Shown: piece after piece, positions 23,206 to 34,300 of the stretch
Layout of the letters: every line of letters starts with the position of its first letter
How positions within the stretch are numbered: the first letter of the stretch is position 1
Assembly: GCA_021014945.1 (NCBI GenBank)
Contig: MU266328.1
Coordinates: 434,001 to 498,000 of the forward strand
Reading direction: 5' to 3'
DNA length: 64,000 nucleotides
From: Leucogyrophana mollusca
Lineage: Eukaryota > Basidiomycota > Agaricomycetes > Boletales
Notes under the pieces: generated by a model
Told to the model about the DNA's origin: nothing
Seen by the model: only the letters and a program-made list of their open reading frames with translations
Databases searched by the model: none
Position numbers and translations under genes: made by a program

Positions 23206-25776
23206 ATGGCCACAACGGCACCTTCCTCACGGGCAACACCTCCAGGCTCCAGACGCTCATCCCACAGTATATCAACATCCCCACCAGCTTCCTCCACAAC
23301 GATGAGCGCCATATCCGCGCGCTCAGCCATCAGCGGTTCTCGCGGTATTCCCTCTCTGAACCCAGCTATGTCTCGCCGCTCATCCGTGAAGGCAGCCGCT
23401 CCCCCCTCAGGCTCGTACCCAGACTCGCGCGAGGCACTCTCAGTTTCCTTGAAACACGAGACTGAAAAGAAGGAGCAGGTGTGTCTCCAAGCTTTTAGGC
23501 CTGTCGGTGGCTGATTTCCCTGTAGTTACTTGTCCAGGTACAAAACAAGGATCAGACAATTACCAGTCTCACCGCCGAGAATGACCACCTCATGTCGGCT
23601 CTCAACTCAGCGGAAACAAGGCTCAATGACCTCTACGCTGATCAGACGCGCATGGAGGAGGAACTGGCTGCGCGTATCGAAGTCGCCGATAAATTGCGAG
23701 TTCAGGTTCGTGAGTTGGAAAGAGAGAAACGGGATGTCCAAAGACGCTACAATGACCAGGTTAATACAATTCAGTGCTCTTTGATTAAAATCTATTGACT
23801 GTCGTGCACAGATGTCAACGTTCGAAGCTGAACGTCAGGCTTTTTACGACAACGAGCAGCACCTCAAGTCCCGCATTCAATCTCTTACGCAGATTCGCAA
23901 ACAGCCCGAATCCGTTCGTATTCCTGAAAACGAGCCTGAAACCGAACCGGAGGACGTATATGTTGACCGTGAAAGCCAAGCCTCGACTCTGGTTCAGAAA
24001 CAGGACCTCGACGACCCAGAGAGCGAGCCCGCAGAGATGACATCGTTGCGATTGGAACTCTCGACGCTCTCAACCTCGTATTCATCACTGCAGAGCACTT
24101 TGGTGCTTCTTCAATCCCAACTCGTCGATCTGAAGAGAGTCAACAACGGCCTCCAGGAAGAAAACGAAAGTTACATGATCCTGCTCAGAGAAAAGACTCT
24201 CAGTGGTCAGTTTGACCTTATGAAACAGGTTGGGGGCGCCCCAAGCACAACGGACGGCGGCTATGACGATGAAGAAGACGACTTGGAATTCGGAGGCGAT
24301 GAAAACGGTGATGTCGGGAGTCTTAGAAGCACCGGTCGCAGTACCCTGGACCGAGTCGAAGAGGAGGCTCACGAAGACGTTCACGATGAAGCACTTGAAC
24401 GGAGCCTCGAGCGTAGTGACTCTGATTCCCCAGCCTCGCGTAATATCCGTCACAATAGTAGACACGGGCGCAGGAACGGTTCCGTTTCTGATTCTCCGAA
24501 CCGTGCCCCCAGAGGCGAATCGCTGGCCGACCTCCCGATCACTGGACCGGGTCTCGATCTTGCAGCAGAGCTGGGCCGTGCAGAAAACAAAGATATACTC
24601 TCCGGAGACTCTCTCGATGACCGCGATCGCTCTGTCCTTCAAGGAAAAGGTAAACGAGGCAAGAAAGGCTCGTCTGATGTTAGGAAGGTCTCTGCTTCCG
24701 AAACACACGAGCCGAGCACATCAACCAGCGATGTGGAGGCTTTGCGCACGGAAGTCAAATCTCTCAAGGATGCGAACAAGGCCCTTTCGTTGTACGCATC
24801 CAAGATCATTGATAGGATCATTGCACAAGAAGGATTTGAACATGTGCTGGCGGTTGATTATGAGAAAACGCCATTAACGCCCACCGCTTCTGGAACGCCG
24901 AAATCTCCTCTGCCTGCTGTAACGACCAGTGTCAGTGCTCCGGCGAAATCATCAAAACCCCGACCGCAGTCGGCCATCTTCGCTCGAGCATCGTCAAACC
25001 CTACACCGACCGCCGTTCAAGAGAATTCTCCTCCGCTCACTTCTCCCAATCCATCAGCCGGCTCCTCCAGTACCACAAAGGCCCAACGACGCTCACTTTC
25101 CTTTGATTGGAAGAACTTCTCTTTGTTTGGGGGAAACGAGGCGAAACCTGAGAACGCAACCTTGCGACCATTGACCCTAAAGCCGGGAGCTGCAACCATG
25201 ACGGGGGCTCGCAAATTGGAGACTTATGAAGACGAAGAAGACAGGCGAGAGAGAGAACGGCTCCATGCCACTATGAAACTCATGGGGATCGAGAAACCTG
25301 CTTTATCTCCCATGTCACCAGGATCTACTGGGGCTAGCCCTGCACCACCCATGCAAAAAAGTTATTCGTCCCCGGAAAGTCCTCCCGTTACAGCGACTCC
25401 AAGTCGCTTTTCGATTTTCCGGTCCAAATCTACCACTGGTCATTCAGATACGTCATCTGTGAACTCTGGGCCGTCCCTCCGTAACAGCAATCACTCTTCC
25501 TTTGGCCTTGGTATTAATGGTAACGGCCCGTCCGAACTCACACAGGAAGCCTTAGAACAGGCAGAAGCGGAGAATACATTGGCAGCATTGGATGCCCATG
25601 AACGGACATTGAGCGAGGAGATCGCCAAAGGGAGCGGGAGCGGGTTCACCGAGCTTTCTCCCAGGGGACCAGGGGAGGAATGGAGAAGTAGGAGAAGTAG
25701 AAGGAGTGCCGGCGGCAGCGGAAGCACAGTGTGGAGTGCTGGGATGAGTCGTACTGGGGACGACTCGGAGACTTGA
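23206..25776 (+). CDS. Coiled-coil, serine-rich protein of unknown function
   Basis: I do not recognise this gene. Exons 23206-23478, 23526-23759 and 23812-25776 give 823 residues. The first 90 residues are Ser/Pro/Ala-rich and likely disordered. Residues about 95-290 form long coiled coils with heptad patterns (NKDQTITSLTAENDHLMSAL, MEEELAARIEVADKLRVQV, STLSTSYSSLQSTLVLLQSQL). An acidic and serine-rich middle follows, then a short second coil (DVEALRTEVKSLKDANKAL). The most distinctive block is RSLSFDWKNFSLFGGNE, followed by basic and serine-rich sequence (SRFSIFRSKSTTGHSD) and a short helix near the end. The layout resembles fungal cell-polarity, septin or golgin-like scaffold proteins, but that is only a guess. 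No signal peptide or membrane segment is present. Confidence 0.82.
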
Positions 25777-26188
25777 TTATTGGTTCTTCATCCACAATTT
25801 TAGGGGACTATATCTCGTTTGCCGATTGAGGTAATATGTACAGATTGAGCTATGGATACATCGTAAATACTTTACATACATACCCACTATACAATATATC
25901 ACTCTGTTGTGCCATCTACCTCATGAATACTTAGGGCTAACATTGGGAGTCGTCGCCCATGTATCAAGGATTGTGATTATTTGACTTAACCTTGAAAGGA
26001 TTTGCTCTGAGCACCTATCTCATTTCCATCCCACTAGCCATTCATCCCATGGCTATACCATGACGTGCGAGTGTCTCCGAGTCCCGTCTCGCAAGATTTG
26101 CGTAAGGCTATCTGATGTAGAAGATATGCCGGGCATGGGTCGAACACAACGCCGGGTAGTATTATCCAATACCATATCATCTAGGACA
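25777..26188. other. Intergenic, convergent 3' ends
   Basis: This 412-bp gap between the coiled-coil gene and SLX9 is AT-rich near 25.85-25.95 kb. No gene is seen. Confidence 0.55.
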
Positions 26189-27015
26189 CTATATCGAAGC
26201 TGGATGCTTCAAGAGCGTATTTTGTGCGTGAGTGCGTATGGTTTGGAATGGATTCGAGGCATATTGTGGATTTGACAATATCAAAGGATGGCGGAGCCGC
26301 TCCAGTTCGCTGCAGCGTGGCATTTATTGGTGGACTGATCGTGATGGGATAGAAAGACTCACAGTGCTCGCTTTCGCTGATTCTTGCTCAAGGTCGCGCC
26401 CTTGCCCTCCCCGATCTGACCGACCTTACGCCTGGCTTGAGAAGACCGCGGGTTTTGGGGATCATTGAGTTCTGGAGTGTGTTGTTCTGCAATCTCGTCC
26501 TTCTCCATGGCAGAAATGGCTGCATGCATTTCATCAAGCCCTCCACCAACTTTCTCCCGCTGTTGTCTGTTAAATCGACGTTTCTGAACTTTAGAATACG
26601 GCGATATTGTGGATTTCAATCCTAGATATCATGTTTTAAATTAGTATAGCTCACGAGCACGATCAGCCATAAAGGACTGACTGTCAATGAAGGCTTCGCG
26701 CTTGAGCTGTTGTTTTTCCTTCTTCTTAATCACATTGCGAGGCTCCTCATCCGTAATTGATTGCAGGATTTGCTGGCCCTGAGTAGAGAGGGTAAACCAA
26801 CGGGTCAATTAAGACTCGAGATGCAAGGGAGAGCTACCGATGCTTCTGCGTCTGCCCCGATCTCAATGTGCTCAACCGCGTTATCCTGGACTGCAAACTG
26901 ACGTTTCTCTAGTGTGACGGACGGCTCATGAGTGTGTGTACGTTTTCTGCGTTCTTTAGGCTATGCACTTGCTGAGTGCAACGCTAGGATTATATACGAC
27001 ACGACCACCTACCAT
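26189..27015 (-). CDS. SLX9: SLX9-type ribosome biogenesis protein
   Basis: Small nucleolar factor for 40S pre-ribosome assembly and export. Exons are 27015-27013, 26960-26838, 26778-26682, 26621-26363 and 26309-26189, giving 200 residues. The first exon contributes only the ATG, followed directly by a GTAGGT donor; the next exon then reads PKERRKRTHTHEPSVTLEKR. Family blocks are KKKEKQQLKREAFIDRLKST, SPYSKVQKRRFNRQQREK and GEGKGATLSKNQRKRALELE, then the conserved end HPLILSNPQYASNPFQTIRT. The last exon was found by splicing past an apparent stop at 26359 through a GTGAGT donor; without it the conserved C-terminus would be missing. The protein is very lysine/arginine-rich, as expected. The next gene on the same strand is the SLC35-like transporter, 245 bp upstream. 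Confidence 0.9.
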
Positions 27016-27260
27016 GGTTGCTGTATCCCTCAACTTCACTAATAACTTTATCGAACACTGTTTGCCTTCAGCCTGTGAACATAACAAGACCAAATAATGC
27101 CCCCTAAAACTGGCAATGGTATGTACAGCAACTTGAACACGAGCTATATACTATATGCATTCGCAATCTAGCGAATATCTGTCGGGACCGTACTGAGCAA
27201 ATCTAACGCACTCACGTCCAAATAATACTCACCTAAAATCTATTCCTGAAAGCTAGTGGA

Positions 27261-28874
27261 TTACAGCTCCTCCCCTTGGGATTGTAGCGGAACTTCCTCT
27301 TCGAGTCTTAACTGGTCTGGCCGACCCCGTCCATTGTCCACCAAGTTATCCGCGAGGAGGTCCTTGTCCTCTTTAGGTTTAGAGTCTTCAAGTCCGACAA
27401 TGATGAATGCAACCAAAACTAAAAGAGCACCGAGGACGACTTGTGCGGTGGCAGGCTTGCTGAGGAAGAAATCCCCTACGACCGCCAGGGGGATCGTCAA
27501 GCTCAATCCGATGGTAACGACAAGAGGTGTCGTTTTGAGCATCGCCAGGACATAGAGAAAGTCACTCGACAGAGTGATGAACATCTGAAATTATTGATAA
27601 ATTGGGGCTGTGATGACCACGGACAGAATCTCACGTTGAGTAATATGATGACGATCGCCTTGTTCGTACTTGGAAGTTCAAATCGTTCCAACCCGATAAG
27701 ATGTAGGATAACGCCTATAGGCCAGCATAGGAAGATGTTGAAGAGCCCGACGAAACCAAAAAAGAGCTGCATGTCGATGCGTGATTCCTCGCGAATCTGG
27801 ACTTTGAGATAGATCACGTAGAGAGCGTAGAAGATTGCCGACAGCAAAGCAAGGAAATCGCCAAGGATGGGCATGGACACCACATCCTGGTTCACAGTAG
27901 ATGTCAACCCTGCTCCAGGTTGTTGACCCGCGTTGGAGTCGGAAAGAGAAACAAAAATGACACCGGCGAAGCTGTGGCGAAAGGTAAGATTCACAATTCA
28001 CATCGGATGATCCCACTTGCCTGGTCAACACGGCACCGATTTTGACGAGAGTGAGTGTTTCAACGCGAAATATGCGACCAATCCCCAGGGTAAAGAAACC
28101 TAATGATGGGTCGCCCAAAGAGTATACGCAGAGTTGGATAAATCGCTCTTACCGCTCATGCTAGATAAGATAGTTGCACTAGCTACGCTTGTATACCCAA
28201 GGGCAGCATTGAGAGTCCAGTTCGCAATGAACCACAAGAAGCAGAAGAGTAGTGCTAGTTTGGCGGTCTCCTCCGTCGTCAAAGGGGCATCACCCGAGGG
28301 CTTGCGAGCCGGAGCCAAAAGGACCTGCCGTTGAAAGCAATGGTTTATACTATTGAAGGATCAGCTTGAACTGAAGTCCACCTACACCGGGCTCTGTCTC
28401 GCTGGGGTCCCGGGCCAAAGGCTGGTAGGCTTCCTCGGGGCTGTATCGTGTAAGATACCTCCTGCAGCGAATAATGGTCGGCCCTACCTGCTTTCGTGAA
28501 AACAGCGAGTATTTCGCCAGTATCTCCGGAGCAGAAATGGGAGTAGGTAGAACGCGAACGAAGCAGTGTTTGCGTATGTCACTCTACATCCCGTGTCTCA
28601 TCAGCAACGGTTTCAAAGAGTCATGCGATTGCAAAGAACTCACAGGAACGGTTTCTGATAGCCTCCATCGACAAACAAGTTCTGGGAACCATGAAGTGTG
28701 TTCAGGTGCAGAAACGCGAATTACATACTGACCATGGCACCGCACCTGAGTTATGAAGTTGGAAGCAGTCCAAAGAAAGACCACAACGAAAAGGAGACCA
28801 ATGCCTGTCACATAAGTACTGGCGTTCGTGGCACTGGGCGTTGCTTCCGACGTGGATTCGTCTTCTGAGGGCAT
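27261..28874 (-). CDS. SLC35F5-like drug/metabolite-superfamily transporter
   Basis: Membrane transporter of the SLC35F5 / yeast YML018C group, probably in an endomembrane or the vacuole; substrate unknown. Exons are 28874-28746, 28681-28644, 28583-28488, 28440-28386, 28324-28153, 28099-28021, 27971-27635 and 27584-27261, giving 409 residues. About ten hydrophobic segments are visible, including YVTGIGLLFVVVFLWTASNF, LALLFCFLWFIANWTLNAAL, FAGVIFVSLSDSN, LGDFLALLSAIFYALYVIYL and VVLGALLVLVAFIIVGLE. The hallmark WTASNFITQ...GGYQKPF near the N-terminus and ALGYTSVASATILSSMSGFF are family-typical. The tail is charged and cytosolic (PKEDKDLLADNL). The intron 28020-27972 has a perfect GC-AG donor (AG|GCAAGT). 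I chose the ATG at 28874 because the upstream extension to 29015 is not hydrophobic or conserved-looking. Confidence 0.87.
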
Positions 28875-29227
28875 AGTTGTTAAGCCCAGCGTCACCTCCG
28901 TCAAGTAACAATCATGTCCCGAATAACGAGTGTGTATTAAGCTAGTGTTTACGCACTTGGTCTGGCGTGCGAAGAGATGGCGGCACAGCCAACTACGAAT
29001 CACAAATGGCCGCAACTAGCAACGGGGAATTGTTGATTGATCAAACATACAGTACATATGATATGGGTAGGGAATAATACAAGTGAGTCCATGCAAAATA
29101 AAAGATGAATGAACGACGGTATGAGTGAATATTGAATACGAAAGTGGGGGGAATGGCTAAAAGGCCCATAGATATGGCGGTACCCAACACGAACGCAAAG
29201 GTAATATACGACTGGAAAAATCAAAGA
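28875..29227. other. Intergenic
   Basis: This 353-bp gap between two minus-strand genes holds the promoter of the SLC35-like gene and the 3' UTR of the membrane-protein gene. Nothing else was recognised. Confidence 0.55.
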
Positions 29228-30699
29228 CTATGTTTCTGGGCGAACACCATACGCGTGATACTTGACCTTTTCGAAAATCCTAAAGAGGCTGATGACAAGG
29301 TTGATACAGTACATTATGAGGCCAACGCCCACAAGACATATCAGTGCGAGTTGGTTGTCGCAGATGGTATCTCCAACCCCGCCTTCGTCTCGGCCCAGGT
29401 TCGGCAAAGAGAGCTGAGGCTGAGGGAGTTGGTTGTACCAAGCCGTGCTGCCACTCGATGCGCAGGGTATAAGAGAGGTGAAGAAGTTGTCGAAAGAGAG
29501 CGAGAGGGAAGCAGACCAGGCACAAATAAAACACACTTCTAAAAGTGTGTGGGCGAGTTTGCCCGAGGTGCGCCAGAGCCCTAGTGGCCGTCCGAAATAT
29601 TCGAGCTGTATAAATGTCAGTAAGAGCTTAAGAAAAATATCTAGAGAAAACTCGCATATATTGCAACCATGACATGGACGAGAGTCAGCGGAGCAAATAT
29701 GATGACCAGAGTTCTAAGTGGATTTAAGCACCTACACATCGCAAGAATGATGAGAACGAACGGTGAGCTTCCGACTATCCCCATTATGCCATAACGCATC
29801 TCCCAAAGGCGAATTCGAATGGCGATCGCTAATGCGGCAGTCGTGAATGTGATATTGATGAATCTGAATAACTGGAGGGAAAAGAGGTCAATAGCTTGGA
29901 AATAGTGTATGAAGGGATAGGGACACTCGCCAGAGGGACATATATATTCGTTAGAATGAAAGCTCGAAACCTCTTTTTTCTTGATCTAGCGTTATTATCC
30001 TTCTCAGCGAATCCATCATGTCTGTACCCTCCGCTCATTCCTATGTGAGAATACTCTCCACGGGTATCCGGAGGCTGCCAAGGGGTATCCCAGCCAGGCG
30101 TTTTATTGTGTGACACGGTGAAAGGGACAGTAGGAGGTATAGAGAGATGAAGAGCCGACCCTCCTCGGTGATGAGTGGGCTCCAGTTCCCTCGCGCTCGG
30201 TATAAATCCAGGATCGTAATGAGATCGGCGGCTTCCTGGCAAGAGCCATGACGGTCGGTCTTTAAAATTTACCGCTCTCCTGTCGGTCCTTTGGTCAGTC
30301 GATTCGCCATAAAACAATCGAGTGGGACGTGGTCGCGCAAAAGTCCACCAGTGGGATTCGTTTGTGGACCCGCTGGCGGCTAGGCCTCCAAACGAAGATC
30401 TCGAGGACGTGACATCGGAAGGGCGGTAATCAAACGCAGTCCGTGGTCTGTCAGCCTCATCTGGCTTATCTGTGGGCGAAGGGGGTTCATCCTGGGCCCA
30501 AGCTAGAGTAAATTGGGATGAACAATGTTTTGACCTCCTCCACAAACAACAGAAAGATCGTACGAGGGGCGGTGATCACGGTTCTGCTTGTGGAAGGTGC
30601 GGTGAACCCATGGCTTCGCACGCTATGAGATGCAGCAAGACTAGTGGTGGACAAGGACGGGATTGAATGGGTCTTGTGAACACTTGTCGAAGCAGACAT
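29228..30699 (-). CDS. Multi-pass membrane protein of unknown function
   Basis: I do not recognise this family by name. Proposed exons are 30699-30580, 30491-29931, 29871 to about 29668, and 29605-29228, giving about 420 residues. The first 220 residues are hydrophilic and rich in Ser, Pro, Arg and Asp (SRSSFGGLAASGSTNES), likely cytosolic and disordered. Roughly five hydrophobic spans follow: FRAFILTNIYVPLLFRFINI, GIMGIVGSSPFVLIILAMC, RTLVIIFAPLTLVHVM, TLLEVCFICAWSASLSLSF and NQLALICLVGVGLIMYCINL. A conserved-looking link EYFGRPLGLWRTSGKLAH joins spans three and four. The intron 29930-29872 joins in phase only as GC-AG. The last donor (29667 or 29673) and the 88-bp first intron are uncertain. 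The start at 30699 gives MSASTSVHKTHSIPSLST. The gene is divergent from the FAM192A-like gene. Confidence 0.65.
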
Positions 30700-31113
30700 C
30701 AGATGCACGAGCGGGGGAAAGAAAGACGAGCACGAAAGTACGCCCGAGTCCGACGGTGGGTGCTACTAACGTACATAAAGTAGCTGGATGTGACCGGCCG
30801 TTAAAAGTGTGACCTCGCGTGACTTGGTGCCCTGTGTGCCGCAGCATGCCGCAGTTAGGCTCTCGCAATTCTGTGTTACTTGTAACGTCTGCCTCATCGA
30901 ATAAAGCCAGATTTAATTCAGAACCCATGAAATGGCCGTGATGATGATGGTAGCGGGAGGCTTTCAGTTTCGCCTTGGCGGGTTATTGAAGGTTATTGAT
31001 CGACCTGTGCTGTGGAATTTGTGCCTGGAGCCAATTGCAGGATTACTTTTTGTTTCACTAGTTCCCGTTACTGACGACCAGTTTGGGGAATTGTCAGCTG
31101 TGCACAGACTTTG
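30700..31113. other. Divergent promoter region
   Basis: This 414-bp gap separates the membrane-protein gene and the FAM192A-like gene. A 95-codon frame (30641-30928, minus) overlaps it but lacks protein-like features. Nothing else was recognised. Confidence 0.5.
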
Positions 31114-31998
31114 ATGGAGGAAGCAGTACCCTCAGTTTCTGTTAGCGGTGTCGGGTCAAGATTCGTCTCGCAGAATGATTTAGAGACAGCAAAGGCTCGG
31201 AGGGACGAGCAATGGAAAGCAGCGTACGCTAGGTATGTAGTTAGATCACTATATGACGCTGCATTCACAGATGTCTTCAGACTTGGTCAAGAACCGCCTC
31301 CACAGCCCGTAGAAGACTCGTTCGATGGTAGGAGTTTGGCAGAAGTGAGTCCTTGTTTCCGGCTACTTTCCTTGGTCCTTGATGATCTCGGGCGAAACAG
31401 AAACTGGCTGCAAACAGGGTGTGTTGCGATTCACTTCCAGAATTACCGCAACTCATGCATAACAGGCCGCCAAACAAGAAGAATGGGAGGAAAAGACAAA
31501 ACTTGGTAAGTTTCGTATTCCCGTCTTCGTCGGTTCAATTGATGGATCGTTCTCAGCGAATCAATTTCGTGCGTTGGAGGAGGACGAAATCATGTTCCTA
31601 GACTCTATAAGAGAGAAACAGGCAGAAGAAGAACGTCTTCGGAACTTGCAAGAAGGAGAGGAGCTAATGGATTTCAAGAAGTATACCTTTGCATCACATT
31701 CCAGAATGCAAGCCCCTGATATCACCCTAGAGCCGTCGTCGCGAGAGAGAATGCCATCAACAGCGCACCCCCAACGCTCGCACAAGCTGCTAGTAAACGT
31801 AACGCCGATATCGTGGACAAGAGCAGGGGTTCAAATACCGCTGCACCGAAGAAGGACACGAAAAAGTCACTGAAGGGCGTCTTGGTCAAGAAGAAACTCA
31901 AGGCCGCACCTCCTCCATCTTCTTCTCGAACATCACCTCCCAGGAAGGACGAAGACACACAACCGGAAGCAAAGCGACGTAAAATTTCGGAATCATAG
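31114..31998 (+). CDS. FAM192A/PSME3IP1 (NIP30-domain) protein
   Basis: Nuclear protein with an N-terminal NIP30 domain; the human homologue PSME3IP1 binds the PA28-gamma proteasome activator. Exons are 31114-31232, 31281-31344, 31401-31418, 31466-31505, 31557-31680 and 31731-31998, giving 210 residues. One exon is only 18 nt (codes KLAANR). The NIP30 pattern is clear: SGVGSRFVSQNDLETAKARR, then RDEQWKAAYARLGQEPPPQP, DGRSLAEKLAANRAAKQEEW and FRALEEDEIMFLDSIREKQ. The C-terminal third is Lys/Pro/Ser-rich and ends with a basic nuclear-localisation-like KRRKISES. The start ATG at 31114 follows an in-frame TTG, which I ignored. It converges on ESS2 with stop codons 86 bp apart, so their 3' UTRs probably overlap. 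Confidence 0.86.
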
Positions 31999-32083
31999 CA
32001 CATTGTACTTTTAGATATCTTCATTCCGGACTCTGATGATGCTGAGCGATACAGTGGTGAATTCATGCTATACTAACGCAATA

Positions 32084-33746
32084 CTACCCCCGTCGTGTCG
32101 CTGGACTAGGGGTTGGTGTCCACCGAACACGATTCAAATCCTTCTCCCTACCTTTCTCCCAACCAGTCATGCGTGCCATAACCTCGGCTCTGCGCGCAGC
32201 AGCTGTTCCCATAGTCGTTCTATCCAAAAGCCGTTTCGCTGCTGGTGTTAAATTCCCCGGTGCGTCCGCTTTGCGCGGAGTCCATATGGGAGGGCCCATT
32301 GAACCAGCTCTCCCAGTAGCCCCAGACGGCGTGCGAATGGGCGTGAGTCCTACCCGGGCGGACCCCAGGAGCCCGGCTTTGGCTCGCAGACTCTTGGATG
32401 CAGCAGCAGAGAGTCTGTGCGATATTACCTCGCGACTAGAAGGTGCTGGCATATGGAAAGGGGTACTCGGAGGTGGCATGGCTTCACCTGGATCGTCGGA
32501 TTGAGAGAGAATGCGTGGTGTCGCATTCAGTGTGCCCCACGTCATAAGTTGTTTGACAGCGCTGGGACCCATTTCTGATGGCGTTGGGGAAGGAAGATTG
32601 GGCACAAGCGGGAAGTTGTCAGCGGAGGGAGACCTCGGTCTATCTATGTACTCCTTCAGCCAGGTGGCGCTCTGGTAAAATTGGTAAACTTACATGGTGT
32701 GCCTGTGATGGCTGCGTCTATTCGACTTCGGGTTGGACTCGGTGGAGCAGACATGGCTCGGGCCTGAGTATCAGAGTCGTCCTGTTCCGGTAGGCGAGTG
32801 TTGCCGTGCTTGATGACTCCGGGAGCAGCACCAGAAGTGCTGGCCGAGGTAGACACGTTATATGGTGTGACATCTGCATCAGGCGGGAACATTAGAGAAT
32901 TTCGCGTCTGGGCGGTGGAAAAAGTCAGGACAACATATAGATGAATGATCTCGGAAGACGAATTCGAACCTTGAATTTCCATCCGTCTACTCCAGCCGTA
33001 CGGGTGTCTTTCTTCGGAGCCATAACGTCTACAATCCCTTCTCCCTCATCGTCTCGCTTCACAAGAGCCATCTCCTTTCCCTTCTCGCTCTCCTCGAGCG
33101 TCTTTGAAGACGCCTCTCCACTCTCGGTGATCAACCCAGCAACTGTAGGCGGCTCTATCACAAATTTCTCTCGGACACCGGGTGCTGGCGGTGGTTCAAT
33201 CAACATTCTCTCTCTTCCTTCCAACATCTTATCCCTCTGTTCCTCGACCCTCTTCTGTGCATCCCAAGCCCAGCCCCATCTCTCCCTCCTCTTCCTGTTC
33301 TCGTCATCTAGAATCTGCGTAAAACTGGCATTGTCTTCAGATGTATATCGTGCTTGAAACATATCGAGGCTCATTTCAGTGTTGTATCGAGCTCGTTTCG
33401 TTGGTGGTTCTCCGCGCGGTGTACGCAAGGGCGTATCGGAGGGCCCGGCTCCGAAAGGTGTCTGCGAAGGGGTCTGCCAAGGTCCTCCGCGGCGCATAGC
33501 AGGGGTGCTATTGACTTCTTGCAATCGTCGCACAGATGCATTGATGAGGTGCGGGTCCTGAGAGTTGAGCGCGTCTAAGTACTCGTTGGTTGCGTCGAGG
33601 TGGACAAGTGACGGGAAGAAGTCCCTGGCGATGATTTGTGATAAGGCCGCGGTATATTCATCTTCTTCTAAGACCTCCTGACGATTTAGAGAACGTGCAT
33701 GCAAAGGCGTCGATGATGGGCCGGGCGTAGACATTCCAGCTTCCAT
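32084..33746 (-). CDS. ESS2: ESS2/DGCR14 splicing-associated nuclear protein
   Basis: Homologue of ESS-2/DGCR14 (Bis1 in fission yeast), a nuclear protein of late spliceosomal C complexes. Segments 33746-32970 and 32907-32694 join cleanly, and a third begins about 32671 and runs to 32084. The N-terminal hallmark is complete: RQEVLEEDEYTAALSQIIAR, then DFFPSLVHLDATNEYLDALN. Later come MSLDMFQARYTSEDNASFTQ, WGWAWDAQKRVEEQRDKM, WKFKTRNSLMFPPDADV and, in the third segment, SPTPSEM...LMTWGTLNATP, the TP-P-G-S-MTWG motif of the family. The end is basic and proline/threonine-rich. Oddity: the GTAAGT donor after 32694 leaves phase 1, while the third segment needs two bases from its acceptor. The only nearby acceptor also makes an intron of just 22 nt. 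A one-base error or true frameshift is likely (see findings). Identification itself is firm. Confidence 0.85.
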
Positions 33747-34300
33747 GGTGAAGGTACTGGTAAGAATCCAGGTTTAAGTCTTAGTTAGGCTTGAGAAGGA
33801 CAAAGCTCGGTGGAGCAGGCTCACAGCCACGTGCCACTCTCAATACTCAGTACAACTCTGCTCAGACTGGCGGGTTGGGTATGCATAACTATATATAACA
33901 ATTTATTCCGCGAAGAAACATGGAACAGTAAAGTAAAAGAGAGACAGGAATATAAAGCACAGAGAAATAAGCCAGCCAGCTATTGTAAGACACCCTATCA
34001 ACAAGACCATGATAGAAGCCGAGGGTGGAATAAAACGGATATGTAGTCATCTGGCTTCCGGGAGCGAGGTGTTCGTTCTATCATTATATGTAGAGGTATC
34101 ATCGTCATAAACGGTCGTAGATCAAGTAACATGGAGAGCCCGACGAATACGGGCGTGACGCTGAGTGGTAGTAGGTTGATCCTCAGGATCGAAGGGAAGG
34201 ATTGAATGAGAGAAGCTGAAAGGTACTTAGCAGTCAGTAAAGCCTGACATGCAAGAAAAGGTTCAAAGAGGGTCATCAATCATATACCGAAAGTAAGGTA
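33747..34300. other. Intergenic
   Basis: This 554-bp gap holds the ESS2 promoter and the nudE 3' UTR. It includes a CACGTG at 33828-33833, about 80 bp upstream of the ESS2 start. No gene is seen. Confidence 0.5.

Noticed and set aside
24085..24708. 207-codon minus-strand frame
   Set aside because: Antisense shadow of the coiled-coil gene's long third exon.
30641..30928. 95-codon minus-strand frame upstream of the membrane protein
   Set aside because: It does not splice in phase to the membrane protein; a better first exon (30699-30580) lies in another frame.
32120..32145. Sequence resembling a tRNA T-loop (GATTCAAATCC)
   Set aside because: It falls inside ESS2 coding sequence and has no matching acceptor or anticodon stems.
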